Below are positions 1 through 9,575 of a stretch of 64,000 nucleotides of DNA, in pieces (position 1 is the first letter of the stretch; every line of letters begins with the position of its first letter). The notes beneath the pieces are model-generated. The model searched no databases. It saw only the letters and a list, made by a program, of their open reading frames with translations, and was not told the origin of the DNA. Source of the DNA: Spirogloea muscicola. Its lineage: Eukaryota > Streptophyta > Zygnematophyceae > Spirogloeales > Spirogloeaceae. The stretch lies in contig WELB01000045.1 of NCBI GenBank assembly GCA_009602725.1, positions 745,252-809,251 of the forward strand, read 5' to 3'. The translations under genes and the position numbers were made by a program.

Positions 1-104
1 ATTGAGTGATGAATGTGCAGATTCTCTGAAGCCAAGCACTTGTGTTGTACAATGAGCTGCTTGTCTTGAGAGCACGGGGTTCCAACTTATCCAGCCTTTC
101 TGTT

Positions 105-416
105 GCCAATATTGTTGCTGGCAGTGTGGACCATGTATAAGGCTCTGCCTTTTGTAGGAGATCAGCGGACTCATTCTGCCTTTTTCTCACTCTTGCCGTT
201 TGACTACCGCACTTTCCTTGTGGTGAGTTCTCACCCAGACGTGTCAAAGGGTTTGTATTGAGAAGCTGCGCTTTTAACTTTTACACTTAAACCACCCATT
301 GGCCGCCCCAGGTGTTGCTGGCTGTGTACCCTGCAATATGGTGGCAGCTCTACAGCCACATGTTCAAGCAGCGGCGAACCAAGCTGGGCAATATGGAGGG
401 GCATAAACGTGAATAA
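105..416 (+). CDS. C-terminal exons of an unidentified membrane protein (5' end outside window)
   Basis: Two exons (about 105-222 and 312-416) join in phase 0 across a gtgagt...cag intron. The first encodes a very hydrophobic stretch (FLLPILLLAVWTMYKALPF) and a loop with DQRTHSAFFSLLPFDYRTF. The second encodes LLAVYPAIWWQLY and a basic tail ending GNMEGHKRE before taa at 414-416. Two membrane segments with a positively charged cytosolic tail are likely. The first-exon boundary is uncertain because the same frame stays open to about position 67. I do not recognise the family; the rest of the gene lies upstream of the window. Confidence 0.5.
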
Positions 417-798
417 AGCTCAAGTATGCTTCAGACTACCCTGCAACCGCATGCTGGGTGCACCTGCAGGCATGGGCTTGTTTGGCACGACTGCTGAAGT
501 ACTGTTTCATTCCTGTGTTAATCTTAATGATGTGCAGTTGCTTAGTGCACAAGTGCGCACCCTCTTCTCCTCCTAAGCATTAATGAGCTGACAATCACTG
601 CCCACATTTCACAAATGAGACAAACTGCTGTATGAACAGCTTCATCGTTTCTAAATAGCCTCGCTAAGCTTCCACAAACTGCTAAACCAAGACAACTTCA
701 AAATCGAATGTGGACACCAATAACATGTCCACCTGCACGGCTTGGTTGGAGTCAAAGGAATGTGCCAGTTGGTGACGGGCCTGTGCTTGGAACCACTG

Positions 799-2033
799 TT
801 ATTGAGGAACATGGGCTGGCAGCACTTGAGATCCCGGTGGTAATTTGCCAAGCCCTGGCAAAATGAGCTTGAAGCTCCGCGGCATTGGTGTGGGGTCGTA
901 GTTCAGTCCAGTCAATATTAGCCCTGCATTGCCAGCACAGGCACACACCTCCTGTGTCAGATGAGCCTGAAATTCAGGCACTGACGCAATGATGTGCAGC
1001 TACTGCACAAGAAGGCCCACGCACAACTCAGGCAGTAGGCATCTCTTTCTGCCTTACAGACTTTATGCAACAATAAGGGTCAAAGCAGTTGCAGTGCTTT
1101 GTTTCAGCGAGAGAAGCAGACATACCATGGCTTTGGACCCCCTCAATCTCCTCTGGGAGCACGTTGGCAACCAAGAGGACCTTTTTACCGACAGCATCCT
1201 CCACATCCATGACGTACTTGCACTCACTGACCACCGTTCTGGACTCGCAGCCAATGTCCACCTGGACGCGAGGCACAGCTGTGCTTCAGTACTTCAGCAG
1301 CCTCTTACGAGGTGGCCGACAAAACAGGGCAGATCAACAATCTGCATGGAATTATTGCTGGAAGCTCGTTCCAGTAGCTAGTCCCCCTTTACTTACAGGG
1401 GGTCACAAATATCAGGTGCAGCAGACCTTTCCAGACAAGGTTTACATGGCACATTGACAGTCCCTGCCGGCTAGCAACAAGAAAGTCAGCAAGAGAGGCA
1501 ACCAGAGAGGCGAGTAAGCCGACCGTGAGCTGCAGGCGGGTGCGGCTGTTGGTCGGCTTCCCCCTCTTCTCCGTCATGGCCTTGTCCGGCACCGGCTTTG
1601 CCTGCGTCTGAAGCAGGCGGCTCGAGGGAGGGCACCACCAGGCATAGCAGAATGCTCAGGAGCAGGACGCACTGTTGAGCTTCGCAGAGAAGCTCGTCTG
1701 CATAACTCTTGTAGCTAGCTGAGCCATGGCATCCTGGCCGCCCTAGGCTGGAGTTATTTCGGTGTCCTGGCCGAGTCACTGATCAGAGGAGCTGGGGGCT
1801 GGTAAGGAGGCTAGCCCCTGAGAAGAGCGTACGACGAGGCCGATGCGGAGGTCCACGGACTGGAAGTCTGCGTTCGTGATGGCCTCCTTGATGCGTGGGC
1901 ACGCCGCGCGGTCGACCTCCTGGGCCGGCGGCGCGACCTCCGTGTGCGCGCGGGGGCCGCGCTGGCGACGGGGTCCCAAGGCCTTCGGTCGTCCGTGAAG
2001 CTCCGCAAGGCCTGCGTCGCGCTCGACTTGCAT
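799..2033 (-). CDS. tRNA-binding domain (EMAPII/Trbp111-like OB-fold) protein
   Basis: Four exons read right to left: 1833-2033, 1673-1707, 1126-1283 and 799-923. All junctions keep phase (0, 2, 1) and give a 172-residue protein from the ATG at 2031-2033. Visible features are a helix before the domain (IKEAITNADFQSVDLRIGLV), then VQVDIGCESRTVVSE, KKVLLVANVLPEEIEGVQSHG and a tail with PPGSQV before the stop. These match the tRNA-binding OB-fold of bacterial MetRS C-termini, Trbp111/CsaA, Arc1p and EMAPII (compare 'DLR.G.V', 'VSG', 'VVVANL.P', 'G.ESQGM'). The family binds tRNA elbows or helps synthetase complexes. Oddities: the second exon has only 35 bases, and the usual His-Pro pair after the first strand (HP.AD) is replaced by SYADELLCEA. 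An upstream exon with a targeting peptide is possible, since Arg/Ala-rich frames continue to about 2310. Confidence 0.72.
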
Positions 2034-2838
2034 GATTGATCATCTCAACTACAGCGGGCCGAGGTCTCACGTAGCCAGACGGACGGGAGCTTGAAGAGCA
2101 CGCACCTGCGCTGTTGAGTGAGCCGTGGGACCGCGAGACCGCGACACAGCGACGGCTAGGCTGTCCTGACGACGGCGACGACGACGGCGACGACGCCGCC
2201 GCCGTCTCCGTCGCCGTGGAGCTCGAAAGCGGCGAGGCCGATAACCGAGTTTGGCGGGGCGGGCCTCCGGCGGCCCGCGCGGCAACGGCCGCCGCCGCCG
2301 CCGCAGCCGCCATGGCTCGCAGGCTGGCCGGGGGGAAAAGGGGCGGGCGTGTTTATTATCCGACGTGGATGGCACCGGATCTCGCAGCCGGGGGTCTCTT
2401 CACACCGCACGGGCACTTTTGCCGCCGTGGCGCCTCGACGCCGCCGAGTGGTCCTCGGGCGACTGCCAATTTCGTCTTTTTGGGCTGGCTTTTCGCAGCC
2501 CTTTTCGCAGCTTGCCACCATTGGAAGTGCCGCTTCTTCTTTCTTCACGACTTCGGCAACCCCGGCCTTGACCTCCGCCGATCGCCCTCGCCCCGGCGCC
2601 GCCGCCGCCCGCCGCCGCCGCCGCCAACGCCGGTCAGCTGAAGCGGCGGCGCTGGAGACGCGGAGGCGGTCGCAGCTCCTCTTCCTTCGCAGCGTCGGCC
2701 CCGCTGCCTGCATGCGCGCAGGGCACTGCTTGCAGTGGCCTGCTTGCTCATAGCCTGCAAGCTCCGGAGCAGGTCAAGAGCGGAAGCCCTTGCAGAGGCC
2801 CGCTAGGTGCCACTTGCGACAGCGAGCAATAGCAGCAG
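2034..2838. promoter_or_regulatory. GC-rich divergent intergenic region with CCG/CGG runs and a retroelement hairpin
   Basis: This region lies between the divergent tRNA-binding gene (-) and the exon at 2839 (+). Bases 2168-2320 hold runs of gac, gcc and ccg triplets that keep many overlapping frames open, giving Arg-, Ala- and Pro-rich shadows. At 2477-2502 a T-run is followed by gggctggcttttcgcagccc, the hairpin of the dispersed retroelement 3' end. I see no convincing TATA box. It probably carries the 5' leaders of one or both genes. Confidence 0.4.
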
Positions 2839-3050
2839 ATGGTGCGGTCCGGTGGCGTTGACTTGGGCCACAGATTATGCGTGCTCGGAAATGAGTCCAC
2901 GGTGCTCGCTGTGACTGAGGACGGCCGCGAGTCGCTGATGATTGAGACTGCGGGTGCCGACGACGCCGTCATTTCCGGTGACGGAGCATTTTGGCCGTGC
3001 TCTTTGACGCCCGCTGCGTCGCACTCTACGACGGCGTCACTGGTGAAGAG
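2839..3050 (+). pseudogene. Lone coding-like exon with an internal frame break
   Basis: An ATG at 2839 opens MVRSGGVDLGHRLCVLGNES..VLAVTEDGRESLMIETAGADDAVISGDG. Then the sensible reading moves by one base near 2990 into LAVLFDARCVALYDGVTGEE, which ends exactly at a good donor (gtaaga at 3051). The content looks beta-propeller-like (repeated 'short strand, VLAV/AVLFD' units), but I cannot name a family. No downstream exons were found before 4700. It could be a gene fragment, a pseudogene, or a true first exon with a sequencing indel. Confidence 0.3.
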
Positions 3051-4734
3051 GTAAGAGTGAGAACGAGGGCACCATAGTGTCCTGAATTTGGTCAATAAAG
3101 GGCTGGCAGTAGGGGCCCTGCAAGGTCTGTGATGTATACATTGACCACTGTTAGGAGAACTGCTAGCAAGCTATATGAGGCACGTGTTTGGCTTGCCATG
3201 GCCGAGCTTGCTATCTTAGAGAAGGCTTGCAGTGGCTAGGTTGGCCCCTCTTGGGAGACAGCCGATGGCAGAGCTCTAGCTGTCAGCACGAAGGCGTCCC
3301 ATGTGGCTGTTCTTCGTGAAGAAAAAACAAAGGAAGTGGCGACACCGTAGTGACAAAATGATGGGCAGTCTGCACTTTGAGTTGTTGGCTCTTGAGATCA
3401 GCAGTGCGCAAGACATAGGTATCTGTGGAGATGGCAGCGAGGTCAGTACCATGCAATGTGTGACCAGTCATATGATTTTTCCGTACCCGTTGGCTTGGCA
3501 TCTACTATTAATCATCCTCCTTTGTAGGCTTGCCATGTCAAGTTGCGTACTTCTTTTTGTGTAATGGTCGACAAGACTGATATCATAAGTGCTCGGTAGG
3601 TGAAGAGGAGACAAGCCGAAACTGATCTCATGGTGTCATAGTTGCCAATCTTCCACCAGGAAACTTGCAGGTATGCACCTCATCGTCTTTCTGGCCCAGC
3701 CCCAGCGGCGCGCCGGAGTCACTCGGCGGACCAGCGGGACGCCGTCCGTGAGCGCGGAGTCGGGGGTTTTGGTTCCCCTGGCCCCCTTCTCGTACTCTGT
3801 TTATTCTTTTTTCGGGCTGGCTTTTCCAGCCCCTATTCTCGATGGGCGAGCATTTGCTTCTGTGGTGGTGGCGGGGGTGTAGGGCTGCTACGGCGGCCAC
3901 TAATGCCCGCGGGCGGGCGGCCAGTACTCTGCTGTACCTGGCACCACCGGATCAGGAGCCCGGCAAAGGCGGGGGTTTTGGAAGAGCAGGGGTGGCGGGA
4001 GGGCCCCACGATGGCTGGAGTGGGGAGCCGGGGGGGTGGCGGAGACGGGGGTTTCGGATGGGTTGCGGGCCCGCTAGCCAGACAAGCCGCGCGAGCTGGC
4101 AGCGGCGGCGGCGGCGGTCGCGGGTGCTGGGGGTAGCGCCGGGCGGGATGGCGCCATGGCTCCGGTGCGGCCCGCCCGGGGTGCCGCCTGCAGGATGGCC
4201 CGTCCACCAAGCCGTTGCGGCTCCCACTAAGCGCCACGGCTATGGAGCGGCCGGAAGAGGGGACCCGGCCCCCCCGGGGGCGGGCCCGCCTCGGTCCAGC
4301 CCGGGCGGCCCCCCCCCCCCCGGGGGCCTCCCACATGGGCCGCTCGTCCACGCCGCCACGTGGGGAGCGGCGCCCAATCCCCGTCGCCGCCTCGGCGCCG
4401 GGCGGAGAGGGGCCGGGGGGGAGGGAGGCGAGAGGGTGGCCCCTCCAGCAGCGAGGCGCCCAGTCACTCGCTCACTCTGCGGGCGGGGAGGGAGGGAGGA
4501 GGGGTAGGGGAGGGAGGGAACCCCCCGTTCAATCTCCGTTTCGGCGGGCTCGTCAGTCGACTAATTTGGCGAGGGCCACTCCTCTCCGCTTCCAGCGGCC
4601 GCTCCGCACCGCCAATCCCCCGCCACACATCCGCCAGCTTCCCCCGCCCCATTCCCCGCCACACCCCCGCCGCCGCCGCCGCCGCCGCCGCGCCCGCCTC
4701 CGCCGCGCCCGCTGCCGCCGCCGCCACCGCCGCC
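3051..4734. other. Intergenic region: retroelement tail piece and GC-rich AMT2 leader
   Basis: 3051-3640 shows nothing I can assign. 3775-3850 is a retroelement 3' piece: the same text as 53730-53810 (cccctggcccccttctcgta followed by the gggctggcttttccagccc hairpin at 3814-3832). From 3890 to 4734 the sequence is extremely GC-rich, with poly-C and poly-G runs (4310-4322, 4416-4426, 4490-4520) and a (ccg)n run at 4672-4734 leading into the AMT2 start. Long frames here on both strands are composition artefacts. Confidence 0.5.
4672..4734 (+). repeat. (CCG)n run in the AMT2-a 5' leader
   Basis: Bases 4672-4734 consist almost entirely of ccg/gcc triplets ending in the start context ccgccatg. Similar runs precede or start other genes in the window (2160-2310, 38504-38550, 42131-42195). 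In this genome such runs mark GC-rich 5' leaders or the first codons of transit peptides. Confidence 0.6.
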
Positions 4735-7328
4735 ATGTCGTCCGACGGCGGCGACTACCTGGACCGCGGCGACAATGCGTGGCAGATGACGGCGGCGACG
4801 CTGGTGGGCCTGCAGTCCATCCCGGGCCTCATGATCCTGTACGGCGGCGTGGTGAAGAAGAAGTGGGCCGTCAACTCCGCCTTCATGGTCCTCTACGCCT
4901 TCTCCGCCGTGCTCATCTGCTGGATCGGGTGGGGCTACAAGTTCGCCTTCGGCCACAAGCTGCTGCCGTTCTGGGGCAAGCCCGGGCCGTCGGTTGGCGG
5001 CTCCTACTACATGACCCAGGCCTTCCTGCCGGAGGCCAACATCGTGGCCAACTACCCCATGGCCACCATGATCTATTTCCAGTTCGTCTTCGCCGCCATC
5101 ACGCTCGTCCTCATCGCTGGCGCGCTGCTCGGCCGCATGAACTTCCTCGCCTGGATGATCTTCGTGCCCCTCTGGCTCACCTTCTCGTACACGGTTGGCG
5201 CCTTCTCCATCTGGGGCGGCGGCTTCCTCTTCAAGTGGGGCGTCCTCGACTACTCTGGAGGCTACGTCATCCACGTCTCCTCTGGATGGGCCGGCTTCAC
5301 AGCTGCCGCATGGGTGAGTCACCTCCGCCCACCTTGGCCTGCTGCAACTACTCTTCCCCCTTCAAGCTGTGCTTTCTCAGACAGTGCCGTAGCTGACACC
5401 GGACTTTCTTGCTGTGAGCTGCAAAAGCCGCATTTGCGGCACCGTTGCTGTGGTCCCAGCTTGGCACCACCCAGCAGAGCAGACTGCCTGAAGCCCAAGG
5501 CCTGCGTCACACGGTCATCATCTTTTTGAGCAATGCTGCTGTCCCCCAGGTTGGCCCCCGTCTCCAGCGAGACCGGGAGCGCTTCCCCCCCAACAATGTG
5601 CTTCTTGTTCTGGCGGGCGCCGGCTTGCTCTGGCTGGGCTGGAATGGATTCAATGGTGGTGACCCTTATGCTGCTAACCAGGTTGGTGGTACTTGCTCTT
5701 GGCCTGCTGTGTGAACAATCATTTTAGCATGGTGTATATCTGTCGTGTCAAATGAACACTGTAACGCAGCCTGTGGGGCATGTCACATCATTGCCGTATA
5801 CTATTTTGGTACCCCAAAAATGTGTTGCTTGGGTTGCACAATGGTCCTTCCTCAGCTCTGCACCAGAGCTGAGGCAGTGCAGTTCACCTGTAGTTTCCTT
5901 GGCGTTCTTAGAAAGTCTCATATGTTGTAGAGTTGATGTACAGCATACCGGCTGGCATAGTGCACCAGAGCTGAGGCAGTGCAGTCTACCTGGAGTCTTC
6001 TTGGCTTTGCTTGAAAGTGTCATGTATTAAAGAGTTCGTGTACAGCATACCAGCTGGCATAGTGTCCCCTCGCTTCAAGTTTAAGTTCTTGCGAAGCTTG
6101 AAGATGCATCGTAAGGCTCACTTTTGTCAGCCTGCCCACCCTGCAGGATGCATCTGTCGCTGTTCTCAACACCAATACGTGCACAGCGTTCTCACTGCTG
6201 ACATGGACTGCGTGGGACATCATCTACTTTGGCAAGCCGTCTGTTATCGGTGCGGTGCAGGGCATGATCACGGGCCTTGTTGCCATCACTCCAGCCGCAG
6301 GTAAGCTCGTCCACACATATCGGAGGTCTTCACTGGTCAACCATGCGAGTGCTGCTGGCTGGTCAGGATGTGTGTGCAGGGCTTGACGTGCCGGCAATGT
6401 AGTACTTTGTTTACCACTTACAAACAGCCTGCCTCACCTTCCACTTCTCTACTGGTGTATCTCCTGTTGTAGGCCTGATTCACGGCTGGGGAGCCATGTG
6501 CTTCGGTTTCATCTCTGGATCTGTTCCTTGGTTTACCATGATGGTCCTTGGCAAGAAGTTGGCCTTGCTGCGAATTGTTGATGACACCCTGGGCCTGCTC
6601 CACACTCACGGCATCGCCGGTGTCATCGGCGGTTGTCTGACCGGCCTCTTCGCTGTGGAGGAGCTCTGTGTTGGTGAGTTAACTCTGTGAAACACACTCC
6701 AGCTACTATACTGTCCTGTACCCAACAAAGGGAGGTCTCCATCTTCAGAAAGAGCCTAAGAGGTGTTATCTGCTGCATCTGCAGCTTTTGCGCTGGCCCC
6801 TGGGACCAAGGGTGCATTTTATGGCAGCGGAGGGCAGTTTGGCAAGCAGATTGTGGGGGCCCTATTTATTATTGGCTGGAATCTTGTCGTCACCAGCATC
6901 ATCATGTTTGCAATCAAACTTGTCATCCCCCTCCGCATGAGCGTGGAGCACCTGGAGGTGGGTTGTGAGCTAAGATGACCTCCACCACTTCTGCTATAAG
7001 TGTGTCTGTTTGCGTCTCATCAGTACAGACATACTGACATTCTCTGCTGACAATGTCCACTCTGCACTCCATCCAGTACAGTCATGGAGAGTTGTGCTGA
7101 CAGACTGAGATTGGTGCTGTTGTGGCTGACTTTGAGCTGGACCTGTAATGCCAGATCTGTGATGAGGCTGCTCATGGAGAGGAGGCTTATGCTATGTACG
7201 CTGACGGGGACATGGACCCGGGCAAGACTTCGGGCTGGTATGGTTACGATGTGACCCACCATGGAGGTACAGCAAACCCGGTTGGTGCACCGGTTGCCAC
7301 CCATGGTGTTGGTGATGCTCTTGGTTGA
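4735..7328 (+). CDS. AMT2: AMT2-type (MEP clade) ammonium transporter, copy a
   Basis: Six exons: 4735-5313, 5550-5681, 6147-6300, 6473-6673, 6785-6957 and 7155-7328. Phases agree throughout, giving 470 residues, the usual AMT2 length. It closely follows plant AMT2: [21 protein letters not shown], then [55 protein letters not shown] and [10 protein letters not shown]. The two pore histidines of the Amt/Mep fold are present: H180 in [10 protein letters not shown] and H334 in [12 protein letters not shown]. About eleven membrane helices and a short hydrophilic C-tail ([17 protein letters not shown]) are expected. AMT2 proteins carry ammonium across the plasma membrane. The ATG sits in ccgccatgtcg after a CCG-rich leader. 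The donor of intron 2 is weak (gttggt) and is conserved in copy b. The downstream copy b is a close paralogue or the other haplotype. Confidence 0.95.
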
Positions 7329-9186
7329 GGCCGTGGCTAACAAACACAGGAGTCAGTCAAGTAAATCTGTGAATATTTGTGGCAAGGCAAGCCAGACAGC
7401 CCAAGCCGAGCCCCCAAGCCGAGCCAGGCTGCAGGTGTTCCTCTGGTTGTGTGAAGGGCTGCTGAGCCCTGAGGCCAGCTACGCATAATTGCTGCTAGGA
7501 CATTCTCCACGGTGTTCACGCCAGAGTGCTGATGATACTGTGGAGAATTTCATAGTTACTAGTCAAGGCAATGATGTGACCCACCTCCCTGTCTAAAGCA
7601 GGTAGAGAAGTTGCTTTTGCTAGAATAGAACACTCACAGGGGTCTCGACTCTTTCAAGTGATGAGGGAGCTGAAAGAGAGTACATGTGATCAGCACTCTC
7701 AAAAATGACGCACTCATGTGAGGGTGTGCACTTACAATCTGACTTAGCTACCTCTACAACTTAACAGTGGCAAAGTTTCTCTTCCATAGACTCTTTCGAG
7801 TAGGTCTGGTGCAGCATTGATTGGTCCGAATGAATGGTAGAAGGACTCCTTAGCTATGCTCGTCCACCTTGTCACTTTCTGGCATCAGAGCTGGTGGTAT
7901 TTGCCAAACTGCTTGCATAGCTTAATATCAGTGTTCCTTTGACATAGTGTACCTGACTCTAAGAAATGATTATAAAGTGGTGCCATGGACTGCACTAGAT
8001 ACGTCTTGGGACAAGTGGCATGGACTCCTGATTTATGACTTGCTTGTATTGTACTTCGAGTCACCATCATTGTCAGGAGAAATTTCAATCCAAGATTGTC
8101 GGTATGACAAAGTGCAACAGGTTGTGATATTTCTGAAGACCACCATAAAGTTGGGACAGGTAACTGCAGGTTCTACCATATGTATTGTTCACAAGCTGTA
8201 CACAAAAGCATCACATAGAACACAAATGTGCAGATGAGAACTGTAGCACAACATCGACTACGACCCACAAGTAGCACATCATATCAAGCTTTCCAGATTA
8301 TCAGCAGGCTGCTGCTTACGCGGCCTGGTGCTTGGGATAACAACCTCATCAATGCAAAGAGTGGCAGAGGGTTCCCTGTCCTGTTCGGGCCCTCACTTAA
8401 CAAGAACCAAGTTCATATATTTTTGCCAGCCTCAAGACTGCAAGTAGGCGAAGGAGCAGCTGGCTCTGCTGCAGAAGCTGGAGGCGGCTGCTACAGCTCT
8501 ACAGCACAGCAATAATTGGAAGGCAAATAACTGAAAACAACTGACTCATGGAGGAGATCAAGAAGAAGGAGAGCAATCCAGCAGGGCAGGCAATGTCATC
8601 TGCCGGATCTGGTTGAATTAATGTGATCATTCCATCTCCTGTCCGTCAGCTTAGAAGCTCCGAGGTCTTCAGATCGTCTTATTTCTGACTTGCATTATCT
8701 TTCAAGTGCCCATCTCAAGGCTGAGCATGTGCAGCTTGTGCAGCATCTTCTCCACTACGGCTTTGAGACCTTTTACTTTTCAGGATACAGTATGAGATAG
8801 CAATAAGAAGCGACAGGACCAAGTCCGACGACTGTAATCCAATGCTCCAAAGGGGCGGCGACAGCAGTGAGCCAGCCTAATGTCAAGTGGAAAGACGACA
8901 GTCACAGCTGAGAGTGCGGCCCAGTTGGGCGAGCAAGCAAGTGTGTCCACCGAGCTGCGGCAAACTGTCCCTCGAGCCGCGGCACACTGCGCCGCCAAAG
9001 GCAGGCGGCGTCCTCCGCATTTGGGCCCCTTGCAGCAGCTGCAGGCGTGTGGCTTTTGGTGGCCCGCCAGAGGGAACGGAGTGTGATTCGAATGGAGGAG
9101 GGCCTGAGTGGCCAAGACCGGAGGCAAGCACATCGACCGATGGCCAGAGGGGGCCGCCGGCGATGGACGGCCGGCCATAACAAGTC
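7329..9186. other. Downstream flank of AMT2-a, duplicated at 12160-13962
   Basis: This stretch is alignable with the flank of AMT2-b: the same words recur in order, e.g. gaagggctgctgagccctga, ctagtcaaggcaatga, gacccacctccctgtctaaa and cagaagctggagg. It includes a decayed coding-like block at about 8230-8520 (SYQAFQIISRLLLTRPGAWD...) repeated with stops and indels at about 13080-13340. From about 8820 to 9170 it carries minus-oriented retroelement tail sequence, including the mirror of the 'gatgtgcttgcctttgtacttggcca' word. I see no intact gene. Confidence 0.55.
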
Positions 9187-9255
9187 GTGAATACCCGCGC
9201 GGTGCACCTGGCTGGCTTTTTACAGCCGCTCGTTTAACGTCAGCTGCTGCATTCT
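9187..9255 (+). repeat. Short retroelement 3'-end piece, plus orientation, just before the SDR fragment
   Basis: The sequence gtcgtgaat...ggtgcacctggctggc...acagccgctcg...cagctgctgcattc matches the reverse complement of 13963-14040 almost word for word. It also matches the minus-strand tails at 23440-23512 and 63962-64000. The stem ggctggc/acagcc gives a small hairpin. It ends a few bases before the ATG at 9261. Confidence 0.6.
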
Positions 9256-9260
9256 TCGTC

Positions 9261-9308
9261 ATGGAGGGCGCGCGGGTGCTGGTGACGGGCGGCAGCGGCT
9301 ATGTGGGT
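9261..9308 (+). pseudogene. Truncated start of the Rossmann-fold (SDR) gene
   Basis: The first sixteen codons, MEGARVLVTGGSGYVG, match the start of the complete gene at 14076 with a single silent base difference (tat for tac). After gtgggt the match stops, and about 50 unrelated bases with a poly-C run lead into the assembly gap at 9361. This is therefore the broken right-hand end of the first duplication unit, with no chance of making the enzyme. Confidence 0.75.
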
Positions 9309-9360
9309 GATACCCTTTACCCCCTGACTTTCGTTATTGGGACCGTTGGCCCCCCCCCCC

Positions 9361-9575
9361 NNNNNNNNNNNNNNNNNNNNNNNNNNNNNNNNNNNNNNNN
9401 NNNNNNNNNNNNNNNNNNNNNNNNNNNNNNNNNNNNNNNNNNNNNNNNNNNNNNNNNNNNNNNNNNNNNNNNNNNNNNNNNNNNNNNNNNNNNNNNNNNN
9501 NNNNNNNNNNNNNNNNNNNNNNNNNNNNNNNNNNNNNNNNNNNNNNNNNNNNNNNNNNNNNNNNNNNNNNNNNNN
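9361..9575. other. Assembly gap (215 N)
   Basis: A run of N follows a poly-C tract (9351-9360). It hides the first twenty codons and the 5' leader of AMT2-b and the junction between the two duplication units. The gap length is probably nominal. Confidence 0.98.

Noticed and set aside
4215-5396. A 393-codon plus frame and a 253-codon minus frame over AMT2-a exon 1
   Set aside because: Both are shadows of the AMT2 reading frame in GC-rich DNA; the encoded Arg/His- or Glu/Gly-rich strings match no family and ignore the intron borders.
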